A stretch of DNA of 64,000 bases. It comes from Marinicella sediminis (GTDB taxonomy: Bacteria; Pseudomonadota; Gammaproteobacteria; Xanthomonadales; Marinicellaceae). The notes below the pieces were generated by a model. It saw nothing but the letters and a program-made list of their open reading frames with translations, was not told where the DNA came from and did not search any database. Shown in pieces: positions 56,550 through 64,000 of the stretch. Position 1 is the stretch's first letter. Each line of letters starts with the position of its first letter. The stretch spans positions 452,894-516,893 of the forward strand of contig NZ_MVBD01000002.1 in the NCBI RefSeq assembly GCF_002000055.1, given 5' to 3'. The translations under genes and the position numbers were made by a program.

Positions 56550-56626
56550 TGGCGGAGCGGACGGGACTCGAACCCGCGACCCCCGGCGTGACAGGCCGGT
56601 ATTCTAACCAACTGAACTACCGCTCC
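56550..56626 (-). tRNA. tRNA-Asp (GTC)
   Basis: GGAGCGG pairs with CCGCTCC, CCA is encoded, and the anticodon loop reads CTGTCAC. Six bases after tRNA-Val. Confidence 0.96.
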
Positions 56627-56631
56627 GAATC

Positions 56632-56707
56632 TGGTGGGTGCTGAGGGGATCGAACCCCCGACCCTCGCCTTGTAAGGGCGATGCTCTCCCAGCTGAGCTA
56701 AGCACCC
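56632..56707 (-). tRNA. tRNA-Val (TAC)
   Basis: GGGTGCT pairs with AGCACCC, CCA is encoded, and the anticodon loop reads CTTACAA. It begins 13 bases after the hupB stop. Confidence 0.96.
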
Positions 56708-56720
56708 GATTCAGGGAGCG

Positions 56721-56993
56721 TTAGTTTACTGCATCTTTTAATGCTTTTCCAGCTTTAAATGCTGGAATTTTTGCAGCTTTAATTTCAATGGTTTTACCGG
56801 TTCTTGGGTTACGACCTTGACGCGCTGCACGCTCTTTAACAGAAAAAGTTCCGAATCCAACAAAAGTCAGCTTTTCGCCTTTTTGCAAAGATTCAGTGAT
56901 GGTTCCAACCACCGCATCAAAACAGTCACTGGCTGTGGATTGTGACACGTTAGCACTGTCAGCAACAGCTTTGATAAAATCTTGTTTTTTCAT
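56721..56993 (-). CDS. hupB: DNA-binding protein HU
   Basis: 90 residues, the normal length. It bends DNA non-specifically and compacts the nucleoid. The signature GFGTFSVKERAARQGRNPRTGKTIEIKAAKIPAFKAGKALKDAV is complete. It follows lon and precedes tRNA-Val and tRNA-Asp, as in related species, and probably shares their transcript. Confidence 0.97.
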   Translation of the reverse strand: MKKQDFIKAVADSANVSQSTASDCFDAVVGTITESLQKGEKLTFVGFGTFSVKERAARQGRNPRTGKTIEIKAAKIPAFKAGKALKDAVN

Positions 56994-57055
56994 TGTGTAT
57001 CTCCTTCGTCTCGTTGTATTTTAATTATTGACATCATGCGTCAAGAAAGGCGCAT

Positions 57056-57084
57056 TTTATAACAACTCAAGCGCTTTTTGCCAA
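57056..57084 (-). promoter_or_regulatory. hupB promoter
   Basis: On the minus strand TTGGCA (57079-57084) and TATAAA (57056-57061) are 17 bases apart, about 60 bases upstream of the hupB start. Confidence 0.75.
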
Positions 57085-57219
57085 TATATTTTCATTATTT
57101 TTTTCAGCTTTGCAAAACCCCTCACATTATGCGCAAACGTAAGCATAGCTTGATTTGATAAGCAAGTCTTATTTGTTGATAAATCGAAAATTATGGTGAA
57201 ATTGTGCGGTTGCTATTCA

Positions 57220-57255
57220 CATTAACAATGAACCGTTACTGGTTCATTGTTAATG
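57220..57255 (-). other. Hairpin spanning the lon stop codon
   Basis: CATTAACAATGAACC pairs with GGTTCATTGTTAATG over 15 bp with a 6-base loop, and the lon stop codon (57250-57252) lies inside one arm. No T-run follows, so it is not a plain terminator. Confidence 0.5.
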
Positions 57256-59652
57256 ACTTTTCTCGTTCTGTAATCCAGCTTGTTTTTCCAGTAGACTGAC
57301 GTCAGCCTTCTCTGCATCTTCAGCTGTGATGTGCTTGATTTTCTGTGACAATGCCAGGGTCAAAACCTCATCAATCCACTGCACCGGAACAATGTTCAGT
57401 TTCTCTGTGATGTTCGCTGGCATCTCAGACAAATTCTTTTCATTGTCTTTGGGAATGATGACCGTCTTCACACCACCCCTCAGGGCTGCCAACAATTTTT
57501 CCTTGAGACCACCGATTTCCAGCACCCTGCCGCGCAAGGTTATTTCACCAGTCATCGCCACATTTGCTTTGACTGGATTCTGGCTCAGGGCAGATACCAA
57601 TGCGGTGCACATCCCGATCCCGGCACTGGGGCCGTCTTTGGGTGTGGCACCCTCAGGCACGTGCACATGAATGTCGTGTTTGGTGAACATATCCTGACTC
57701 ACTCCAAACAGGGCCGCCCTTGATTTGACCACTGATAAAGCAGCCTGTATGGATTCTTTCATCACTGATCCTAAATGACCTGTGAGGTTCAGTTTTCCAG
57801 TCCCTGGGTAAACTGCGGCCTCAATCTGCAGCAGATCACCACCCACTTCAGTCCAGGCCAAGCCAGTGACGTTACCAATCTCATCACTTTTCTCAGCCAC
57901 ACCAAAACTCACCTTTCGAACCCCCAGAAAGTCTGTCAGGTTCTTGATGGACACATTGATGGATTTTAGTTTCTTATCGGACAACAATTGTTTCACTGCT
58001 TTGCGACAGATCTTGGCAATTTCCCGTTCCAGGCTTCTGACACCTGATTCCCGGGTATAGTAACGAACAATGTCACGGATGGCGGCTTTGGAGAGTTTAA
58101 CCTCTGGGTTGGCCAAGCCATGCGCTTTTAATTGTTTGGGCAACAAATAACGTACCGCGATTTCAATTTTTTCTTCTTCAGTGTAGCCAGGAATCCTGAT
58201 GATTTCCATACGGTCACGCAGAGGTGCGGGAATATTCAGAGAATTGGCGGTGGCTATGAACATCACTTCACTAAGATCAAAATCCACTTCCAGGTAATGA
58301 TCAGTGAATGCATTGTTTTGCTCAGGATCCAGCACTTCAAGCAAAGCGGCTGCCGGGTCACCACGAAAGTCGCGTGACATTTTATCCAGTTCATCGAGGA
58401 TCATCACCGGATTACAGGCTTTCACTTTAGAAATGTTTTGGATCACTCTGCCAGGCATCGAACCGATGTATGTTCTGCGATGCCCCCTGATTTCAGATTC
58501 ATCAGACACGCCTCCCAATGAGAACCGGCTGAATTTGCGGTTAGTGGCCTTGGCGATTGATTTACCCAGTGATGTTTTGCCAACACCAGGAGGACCCACC
58601 AGACACATGATGGCGCCTTTCATTTTGGGGGTTCTTTGCTGGACAGCCAGGTATTCCAATATGCGTTCTTTGATTTCTGACAAACCATAATGGTCCTCAT
58701 CCAGCACTTTTTTGGCATATGCCAAATCCAGTTTCAGCTCACTGCGCTGTTGCCACGGAAGCGCCAAAATGGTATCCAGATAATTGCGCACCACTGTGGC
58801 TTCTGCTGACATCTGGGGCATCATTTGCAATTTCTTGAATTCCGCATCCACTTTTTCCCTGGCATTGTCAGACAATTGCGTATCTGCAATTTTCTTTTCC
58901 AGGTCGGCATATTCTGAATGTGACTCATCAATGTCCGTCAATTCTTTCTTGATGGCTTTGATTTGTTCGTTGAGGTAATACTCACGTTGATTCTTTTCTA
59001 TTTGCCCTTTGACACGACCACGGATTTTCTTCTCCATGATGATCAGTTCGAGTTCTGCTTCTATGATCGCAAGGATGTGCTCCAGGCGCTCACCTTCATC
59101 CACTATTTCCAGTAAATTCTGTTTGTCCTGATGCTTGATGACCAGGTGTGCCGACACGGTGTCGGTCAATTTACCAATGTCTTCAATACTGGTGATGTTG
59201 TTGGTGATTTCCTTGGGGATTTTTTTGTGTTTGCGGACGTACTCTTTGAAGCGTTCCCGCAACGTCCTTTTCATGGCCAGGTATTCAGCGTCAGCAGGCG
59301 CTTTGACCACTTTGCTTTCAATGTAATTGGCTTTGAAATACTGATCGTCTTCAAGGTCCTGAATACGAACCCGGGTTTTTCCTTCGATCAACACCTTGTG
59401 TGTACCGTCCTGTAATTTAACCATTTGCAGGATCGAAGATAAGGTGCCAACCTGATAAACATCATCCAGATGTGGCTCATCAACCTCAGGCTGTTTCTGG
59501 GCAACCAGAATCACAGGTTGATTGGTTTTCATGGCACTTTCCAGGGCCAATACTGATTTCTCGCGGCCCACGAACAATGGGACCACCATACCGGGGAAAA
59601 TCACCACATCTCTCAGTGGCAATACAGACGTTTTTTCTTGTGGGTTTGTCAT
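57250..59652 (-). CDS. lon: ATP-dependent protease Lon
   Basis: 800 residues. Lon unfolds and degrades damaged and regulatory proteins. N-terminal substrate domain, AAA domain with Walker A GPPGVGKTS and Walker B (MILDELDKM), and the proteolytic domain with the Ser-Lys pair S676 (KDGPSAGIGM) and K719 (GGLKEKLL). It starts 9 bases after the clpX stop, with hupB downstream. Confidence 0.98.
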   Translation of the reverse strand: MTNPQEKTSVLPLRDVVIFPGMVVPLFVGREKSVLALESAMKTNQPVILVAQKQPEVDEPHLDDVYQVGTLSSILQMVKLQDGTHKVLIEGKTRVRIQDLEDDQYFKANYIESKVVKAPADAEYLAMKRTLRERFKEYVRKHKKIPKEITNNITSIEDIGKLTDTVSAHLVIKHQDKQNLLEIVDEGERLEHILAIIEAELELIIMEKKIRGRVKGQIEKNQREYYLNEQIKAIKKELTDIDESHSEYADLEKKIADTQLSDNAREKVDAEFKKLQMMPQMSAEATVVRNYLDTILALPWQQRSELKLDLAYAKKVLDEDHYGLSEIKERILEYLAVQQRTPKMKGAIMCLVGPPGVGKTSLGKSIAKATNRKFSRFSLGGVSDESEIRGHRRTYIGSMPGRVIQNISKVKACNPVMILDELDKMSRDFRGDPAAALLEVLDPEQNNAFTDHYLEVDFDLSEVMFIATANSLNIPAPLRDRMEIIRIPGYTEEEKIEIAVRYLLPKQLKAHGLANPEVKLSKAAIRDIVRYYTRESGVRSLEREIAKICRKAVKQLLSDKKLKSINVSIKNLTDFLGVRKVSFGVAEKSDEIGNVTGLAWTEVGGDLLQIEAAVYPGTGKLNLTGHLGSVMKESIQAALSVVKSRAALFGVSQDMFTKHDIHVHVPEGATPKDGPSAGIGMCTALVSALSQNPVKANVAMTGEITLRGRVLEIGGLKEKLLAALRGGVKTVIIPKDNEKNLSEMPANITEKLNIVPVQWIDEVLTLALSQKIKHITAEDAEKADVSLLEKQAGLQNEKSH

Positions 59653-59661
59653 AAATAAGTG

Positions 59662-60924
59662 TTATTCAGTTACCTGATTGGCAATTTTTCCGTATACCAG
59701 ATACGGTTTGTTACCGTCTTCAATCACTGCCCGGTCAATCACAACTTTTTCAATGTTTTCCTGATCCGGCAATTCGTACATGATTTCCAATAATGCGGAC
59801 TCCATGATGGTTCTCAAGCCCCTGGCACCGGTTTTTCTCGCCAAAGCCAGTTTGGCAATGGCTTCATAAGCGTCGTCTCTGATTTCCAACTCAACATTTT
59901 CCATGTCGAACAATCGCATAAACTGTTTTGAAATGGCATTCTTGGGTTCTTTGAGAATCCTGATCAATGCCGCTTCGTCCAACCGTTCCAGGGTGGCTGA
60001 CACAGGTAATCGACCAACAAACTCAGGGATCAGGCCATATTTCACCAGGTCGTCTGATTCCAGCCCATCAAACAAAGCCAGCTGTTCATCCTGTTCTTTC
60101 TGTGAGGCCACTTCAGCAGAAAACCCTATACCGGTTTTAACTGAACGTTCCTGAATGATTTTTTCAAGACCAGAAAATGCACCACCACAAATGAACAGAA
60201 TGTTGCGGGTATTAACCTGTAAAAACTCCTGCTGTGGGTGTTTTCTGCCACCCTGAGGCGGAATCGATGCCACCGTACCTTCAATCAGTTTCAACAGGGC
60301 CTGTTGCACCCCTTCACCGGAAACATCACGGGTGATGGATGGATTCTCTGATTTTCTGGATACTTTATCGATTTCATCAATGTAAATGATACCGGATTCG
60401 GCTTTATCCACATCGTAATCACAATTTTGTAACAGCTTCTGAATGATGTTTTCAACATCTTCACCCACATAACCGGCTTCGGTCAGGGTGGTAGCATCAG
60501 CAATGGTGAAAGGGACGTTAAGAATTCTTGCCAGGGTTTCCGCCAACAGGGTTTTACCGGAACCGGTCGGCCCTACCAGCAAAATGTTCGATTTGGACAG
60601 TTCCACTTCATCATTGCTATCGGAATGATTAGAACGGATTCTTTTGTAATGATTGTAGACAGCTACCGCCAGAACTTTTTTGGCATTTTCCTGGCCAATC
60701 ACATAATCATTCAATAATTCATGAATGCGTTTTGGAGTTGGCAGGTCTTCCAGGCTTTCTGACAGTGACTCTTCCATTTCGTCACGGATGATTTCATTAC
60801 ACAGATCAACACACTCATCGCAGATAAAGACACTGGGTCCGGCGATCAGTTTAGTCACTTCCTGCTGGCTTTTTCCGCAAAAGCTGCAGTGTTTGACTTC
60901 TTCTAATCCTTTGTTTTCACTCAT
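59662..60924 (-). CDS. clpX: ATP-dependent Clp protease, ATPase subunit ClpX
   Basis: 420 residues, close to the E. coli length (424). The N-terminal zinc finger (CSFCGK ... CDECVDLC), Walker A GPTGSGKT, and the IGF-type loop that docks on ClpP ([11 protein letters not shown]) are visible. It unfolds substrates, including ssrA-tagged proteins, for ClpP. A 160-base gap to clpP contains a hairpin. Confidence 0.98.
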   Translation of the reverse strand: MSENKGLEEVKHCSFCGKSQQEVTKLIAGPSVFICDECVDLCNEIIRDEMEESLSESLEDLPTPKRIHELLNDYVIGQENAKKVLAVAVYNHYKRIRSNHSDSNDEVELSKSNILLVGPTGSGKTLLAETLARILNVPFTIADATTLTEAGYVGEDVENIIQKLLQNCDYDVDKAESGIIYIDEIDKVSRKSENPSITRDVSGEGVQQALLKLIEGTVASIPPQGGRKHPQQEFLQVNTRNILFICGGAFSGLEKIIQERSVKTGIGFSAEVASQKEQDEQLALFDGLESDDLVKYGLIPEFVGRLPVSATLERLDEAALIRILKEPKNAISKQFMRLFDMENVELEIRDDAYEAIAKLALARKTGARGLRTIMESALLEIMYELPDQENIEKVVIDRAVIEDGNKPYLVYGKIANQVTE

Positions 60925-61031
60925 AGTTGGGTTTTTTGCAGTTGTAATATGAATATGATACAGAAATTGCGGGTCATTGCCTACAGCATTGACGTTAATT
61001 ACTGCCTTTATAGATGCTAATATGTGGATTT

Positions 61032-61062
61032 CGAGCTGTTATTCAAGGTAAATAACAGCTCG
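61032..61062 (-). other. Hairpin between clpP and clpX
   Basis: CGAGCTGTTATT pairs with AATAACAGCTCG over 12 bp with a 7-base loop, about 20 bases after the clpP stop. There is no T-run; it may separate the two messages or protect the clpP 3' end. Confidence 0.6.
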
Positions 61063-61084
61063 TTTGACAGAATGTGGCGGGATA

Positions 61085-61693
61085 TTATCTGGATTCAATG
61101 ACTTGGTCAATGATGCCGTATTCTTTGGCTTCCTCCGCACTGAGGAAATGATCGCGGTCAGTATCCTGACTCACTTTCTCAACCGGCTGACCTGAATGTT
61201 TGGCCATCAGTTCGTTCATTTTTTGTTTGACTTTGAGCATTTCACGGGCGTGGATATCAATGTCAGAAGCCTGGCCCTGGAAGCCACCCAAAGGCTGATG
61301 AATCATGACCCTGGAATTTGGCAATGCAAAACGTTTGCCGGCAGAACCCGCATTCAACAAGAAAGCCCCCATACTGGCAGCCTGACCAATACACATGGTA
61401 CTGACATCGGGTTTAATGAATTGCATGGTGTCATAAATTGACATCCCTGAGGTGATCACTCCACCAGGGCTGTTGATGTACAAATTGATGTCTTTATCCG
61501 GGTTTTCTGCTTCCAGAAACAACAATTGCGCTACCACCAGATTGGCCATGTGATCTTCAATCTGCCCCACCAGGAAGATGATGCGTTCTTTCAACAGTCT
61601 TGAATAGATGTCGTAAGATCGCTCACCCCTGGCAGTGCGCTCAATCACCATAGGCACCAGGTTCATGGCTTCTTCAATTCGGTTCATATTCAT
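61085..61693 (-). CDS. clpP: ATP-dependent Clp protease, proteolytic subunit ClpP
   Basis: 202 residues. The catalytic triad is intact: S107 in [10 protein letters not shown]132 in MIHQPLGG and the Asp in DTDRDHFLS. It forms the barrel that degrades proteins unfolded by ClpX. The start overlaps the tig stop by four bases; an ATG two codons further on is also possible. Confidence 0.98.
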   Translation of the reverse strand: MNMNRIEEAMNLVPMVIERTARGERSYDIYSRLLKERIIFLVGQIEDHMANLVVAQLLFLEAENPDKDINLYINSPGGVITSGMSIYDTMQFIKPDVSTMCIGQAASMGAFLLNAGSAGKRFALPNSRVMIHQPLGGFQGQASDIDIHAREMLKVKQKMNELMAKHSGQPVEKVSQDTDRDHFLSAEEAKEYGIIDQVIESR

Positions 61694-62994
61694 GCGGTTG
61701 GCTTCATGATGTCATCAAATGACTGTTTTTTCTCTTTAATAGAAACCTGAGACTCCAGCCACTCCATGACCTGACTTTCAACGACAGTCTGTTCAATACC
61801 AGCCATCAGGTCAGGGTTCTTGTAGTACATTTGCACCACTTCTTCAGGTTGCTCAAAAGTCTGAGCAATCTCATTGATTTGCTCACGAACTTTGGCAAAA
61901 TCAGTTTTGATGTCCTGTTTACGGGCAATGTCCTGGATGATCAGGGTGTTCAGAATGCGCTTTTTAGCAGCTTCTTCAAACTGAGCGGGTTCTGGCATCG
62001 GTGCATTTTCAATGCCCATTTGCATAGCCCGTTGCTGCTCTTGTCTGGCCATTTGCTCACTTTCTCTGCTGATCATTGATTGTGGCACCTCGGTGTCTTC
62101 GCAAGCAGAACGCAGTCCTTCCAGAGCGTTTTGTTTGAAACCATTGCTGACTGATTGCTTCAGTTCACGCTCAAGATTCTTTTTGATGTCAGATTTAAAC
62201 TCTTCAACATCACCACTTTCCACACCAAATGACTTCACAAATTCTTCATCAACTTTAGGCAATTTGGCTTTCCGAACATCAGTCACAGTCAAAGACATTT
62301 TGGCCTTCTTATCAGCCAGCTCTTTGACATTGAAGTCTGCAGGGAACTCCAGTTCAACAGCCGTTTCTTCTTTGACTTTCAGTCCCACCAGCGATTTAGC
62401 CAGTTCTTCAGGGACCCGGCTTTCACCCAGCAAGATACCCATCTTTTCAGTGCCATCTTCAGGATAAGTGAAGTCTTTTCCGGCCGCGCTGTACTCAATG
62501 GTCACCAAGTCTTTGCTGGCTATTTTGCCTTTGCTTTCTTTCCAATCCTGCTTTTGTTTCTGCAGGTTTTTGATCATTCCGTCGATGTCTTTATCTTTCA
62601 CTTCAGACACTGCTTTTTCCACCTTAATGGCCGTGAAATCAATTTCCGGAATTTGTGGCATCAGCTCAACTTTGGCCTGAAACTCGAAACCACCATTTTC
62701 GGTGTCGTCGGCTTTGGTCACTTCAGGAGCAGAAACAATGTTCAACTCGTTGTCTTTGATGGCTTTTTCAATAGAATCCTGCATCAATTGGCCCAGCACT
62801 TCTTGCCTGGCATGTTGACCAAATCTTTGCTTTAAGATGTTTTTAGGAACTTTGCCTTGTCTGAACCCTTTGAGCCTGACTTCTTTGCCCAGCTCTGTTA
62901 ACTTGGCATCTACTTTAGATTGAATATCATCTGCTTCTAAAGCAATGTTAACCAAACGTTCCAAACCTTCAGATTGATCGATTGAGATTTGCAT
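61690..62994 (-). CDS. tig: Trigger factor (ribosome-bound chaperone)
   Basis: 434 residues, near the E. coli 432. N-terminal ribosome-binding domain with the [12 protein letters not shown] signature (about 44-55), central FKBP-type isomerase domain (about 150-245) and C-terminal chaperone arms. First gene of the tig-clpP-clpX-lon block, just downstream of five tRNAs. Confidence 0.98.
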   Translation of the reverse strand: MQISIDQSEGLERLVNIALEADDIQSKVDAKLTELGKEVRLKGFRQGKVPKNILKQRFGQHARQEVLGQLMQDSIEKAIKDNELNIVSAPEVTKADDTENGGFEFQAKVELMPQIPEIDFTAIKVEKAVSEVKDKDIDGMIKNLQKQKQDWKESKGKIASKDLVTIEYSAAGKDFTYPEDGTEKMGILLGESRVPEELAKSLVGLKVKEETAVELEFPADFNVKELADKKAKMSLTVTDVRKAKLPKVDEEFVKSFGVESGDVEEFKSDIKKNLERELKQSVSNGFKQNALEGLRSACEDTEVPQSMISRESEQMARQEQQRAMQMGIENAPMPEPAQFEEAAKKRILNTLIIQDIARKQDIKTDFAKVREQINEIAQTFEQPEEVVQMYYKNPDLMAGIEQTVVESQVMEWLESQVSIKEKKQSFDDIMKPTA

Positions 62995-63020
62995 CTTTAC
63001 TCCACGTGTAAATCATTAAT

Positions 63021-63105
<85 letters not shown>

Positions 63106-63138
63106 TGAAATGTATCATCATGATGAAAAAAGAAAGGA

Positions 63139-63215
63139 TGGGGTGGCTGATGGGGCTCGAACCCACGACAACCAGAATCACAATCTGGCGCTCTACCAAC
63201 TGAACTACAGCCACC
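63139..63215 (-). tRNA. tRNA-His (GTG)
   Basis: Includes the extra G at position -1 (63215), pairing with C73 in ...CAGCCACCCCA; the anticodon loop reads TTGTGAT. Confidence 0.96.
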
Positions 63216-63227
63216 ACAATGCCTACC

Positions 63228-63304
63228 TGGCGCGCCCGGCAGGACTCGAACCTGCAACCCTCGGCTTAGAAGGCCGATGCTCTATCCAGTTGAGCTACGG
63301 GCGC
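63228..63304 (-). tRNA. tRNA-Arg (TCT)
   Basis: GCGCCCG pairs with CGGGCGC, CCA is encoded, and the anticodon loop reads CTTCTAA. Confidence 0.96.
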
Positions 63305-63322
63305 ATATGGTCATATGTAAAA

Positions 63323-63399
63323 TGGTCGGGGTAGAGAGATTCGAACTCCCGACCCACTGCTCCCAAAGCAGTTGCGCTACCAGGCTGCGCTATACCCCG
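63323..63399 (-). tRNA. tRNA-Pro (TGG)
   Basis: CGGGGTA pairs with TACCCCG, CCA is encoded, and the anticodon loop reads TTTGGGA. First tRNA of the Pro-Arg-His-Leu cluster. Confidence 0.96.
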
Positions 63400-63426
63400 A
63401 CGGTACTCATTTCATCAAGCTGGCGA

Positions 63427-63455
63427 ATTTTAATACCTAAAACCACCAAGTTCAA
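63427..63455 (-). promoter_or_regulatory. Promoter of the Pro-Arg-His-Leu tRNA cluster
   Basis: On the minus strand TTGAAC (63450-63455) and TAAAAT (63427-63432) are 17 bases apart, with TCGCC downstream, ending 27 bases before tRNA-Pro. Confidence 0.65.
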
Positions 63456-63530
63456 TGATAAATTGAGGTTTCTTGTTCATATTTCAATGAACGAATGGGA
63501 TTAATTTAGACTTAACCTCATCCTGTAAAA

Positions 63531-63608
63531 TGGCGCGCCCGGAAGGATTCGAACCTCCGACCACCTGGTTCGTAGCCAGGTACTCTGATCCAACTGAGCT
63601 ACGGGCGC
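63531..63608 (-). tRNA. tRNA-Arg (ACG)
   Basis: GCGCCCG pairs with CGGGCGC, CCA is encoded, and the anticodon loop reads CTACGAA. It lies 131 bases upstream of tRNA-Pro and may have its own promoter. Confidence 0.95.
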
Positions 63609-63744
63609 TCAAGGGTTGCGAATTATGTTGCTTTTTACCTGTTAAGTCAACCATAAATCTCAACATTTTTTGCGTGAACTGCACGAAACATTCGGGATGA
63701 TAGAAAACTTCCTGTTTTCTCCGCTTCGCGGCGCCTGCGGCGAT

Positions 63745-63767
63745 AAAAAACGCTCCCGGCGTTTTTT
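63745..63767. terminator. Bidirectional-type terminator between tRNA-Ser and tRNA-Arg
   Basis: AAAAAACGC pairs with GCGTTTTTT around a 5-base loop, so both strands have a stem followed by T residues. It separates tRNA-Ser from the rest of the cluster. Confidence 0.85.
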
Positions 63768-63839
63768 TCGAACCTCGGCTTCTCAACCTTCATGCTCCGG
63801 TATATTTATTTCAGCCCGCTGTTCGGACCTGAATAAATA

Positions 63840-63930
63840 TGGCGGAGAGTGAGGGATTCGAACCCTCGATGAGCTTTTAACCCATACTCCCTTAGCAGGG
63901 GAGCGCCTTCAGCCACTCGGCCAACTCTCC
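63840..63930 (-). tRNA. tRNA-Ser (GCT)
   Basis: 91 bases with a long variable arm, GGAGAGT pairing with ACTCTCC, encoded CCA and an anticodon loop CTGCTAA. Confidence 0.95.
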
Positions 63931-64000
63931 ATATTCATGGTTGAAAGTTTTTTTAGGGTTTGTCTTTCTGCAAACCTGCGCTCCCAATGGGAAACGCCTT

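Overview
The window looks like the chromosome of a free-living, probably marine gammaproteobacterium. The gene order trigger factor, clpP, clpX, lon, hupB, tRNA-Val, tRNA-Asp, ppiD, preceded by an Arg/Pro/Arg/His/Leu tRNA cluster, is typical of that class. Many secreted peptidases and amidohydrolases, plus secreted proteins ending in a D-L-I-F-x-D-x-F motif, recall Marinicella-like bacteria; that genus-level guess is inference from memory, not from a database comparison.

Layout. 1-29 kb is chromosomal backbone: a truncated membrane protein (probably the C-terminal part of an M28-type peptidase); a chain of minus-strand genes (phytase-esterase-like propeller, M14 carboxypeptidase, Kelch lipoprotein, GNAT acetyltransferase, ThiI, aspartate aminotransferase); a membrane protein-PadR-murein endopeptidase operon; uvrB; a tricorn-type S41 protease; an EthD/GFA cluster; a membrane-bound AraC regulator; AsmA; a TonB-like protein; and an unusual PTS-EIIC/EAL fusion.

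28.96-40.92 kb is an AT-rich genomic island inserted at the 3' end of ssrA (tmRNA). Every gene in it lies on the minus strand. The ssrA-proximal end carries the integration module: a P4-type tyrosine integrase, an unknown gene overlapping it, an AlpA-type regulator and a mobile-element accessory gene. After an 880-bp spacer with a duplicated 134-bp element comes the cargo, which reads as anti-phage defence: (i) a SIR2 NADase-type protein overlapping a 937-residue helical partner, (ii) an HNH endonuclease with an SRA-like N-terminal region, and (iii) a retron-like cassette of a phosphoribosyltransferase/winged-helix protein, a structured non-coding segment and a reverse transcriptase. Repeated TTACCACC motifs lie at both ends, and an imperfect copy of the ssrA 3' end marks the left boundary.

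40.9-64 kb returns to backbone: ssrA; a small secreted protein; a CxxC mini-protein followed by a ZnuD-like zinc TonB receptor; a beta-helix secreted protein; prfC; an XRE/MmyB regulator divergent from a small membrane protein; tRNA-Met; a three-gene amidohydrolase operon; then the protein quality-control block (ppiD, hupB, lon, clpX, clpP, tig) and seven further tRNAs interleaved with or upstream of it, ending with tRNA-Ser at the right edge.

How the parts work together: tig, clpP, clpX, lon and ppiD cover folding and proteolysis of cytoplasmic and envelope proteins, and ssrA supplies tags for ClpXP. The island probably guards the cell against phage by NAD depletion, retron-gated toxicity and cleavage of modified DNA. 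These defence roles are inferred from domain content and context only.
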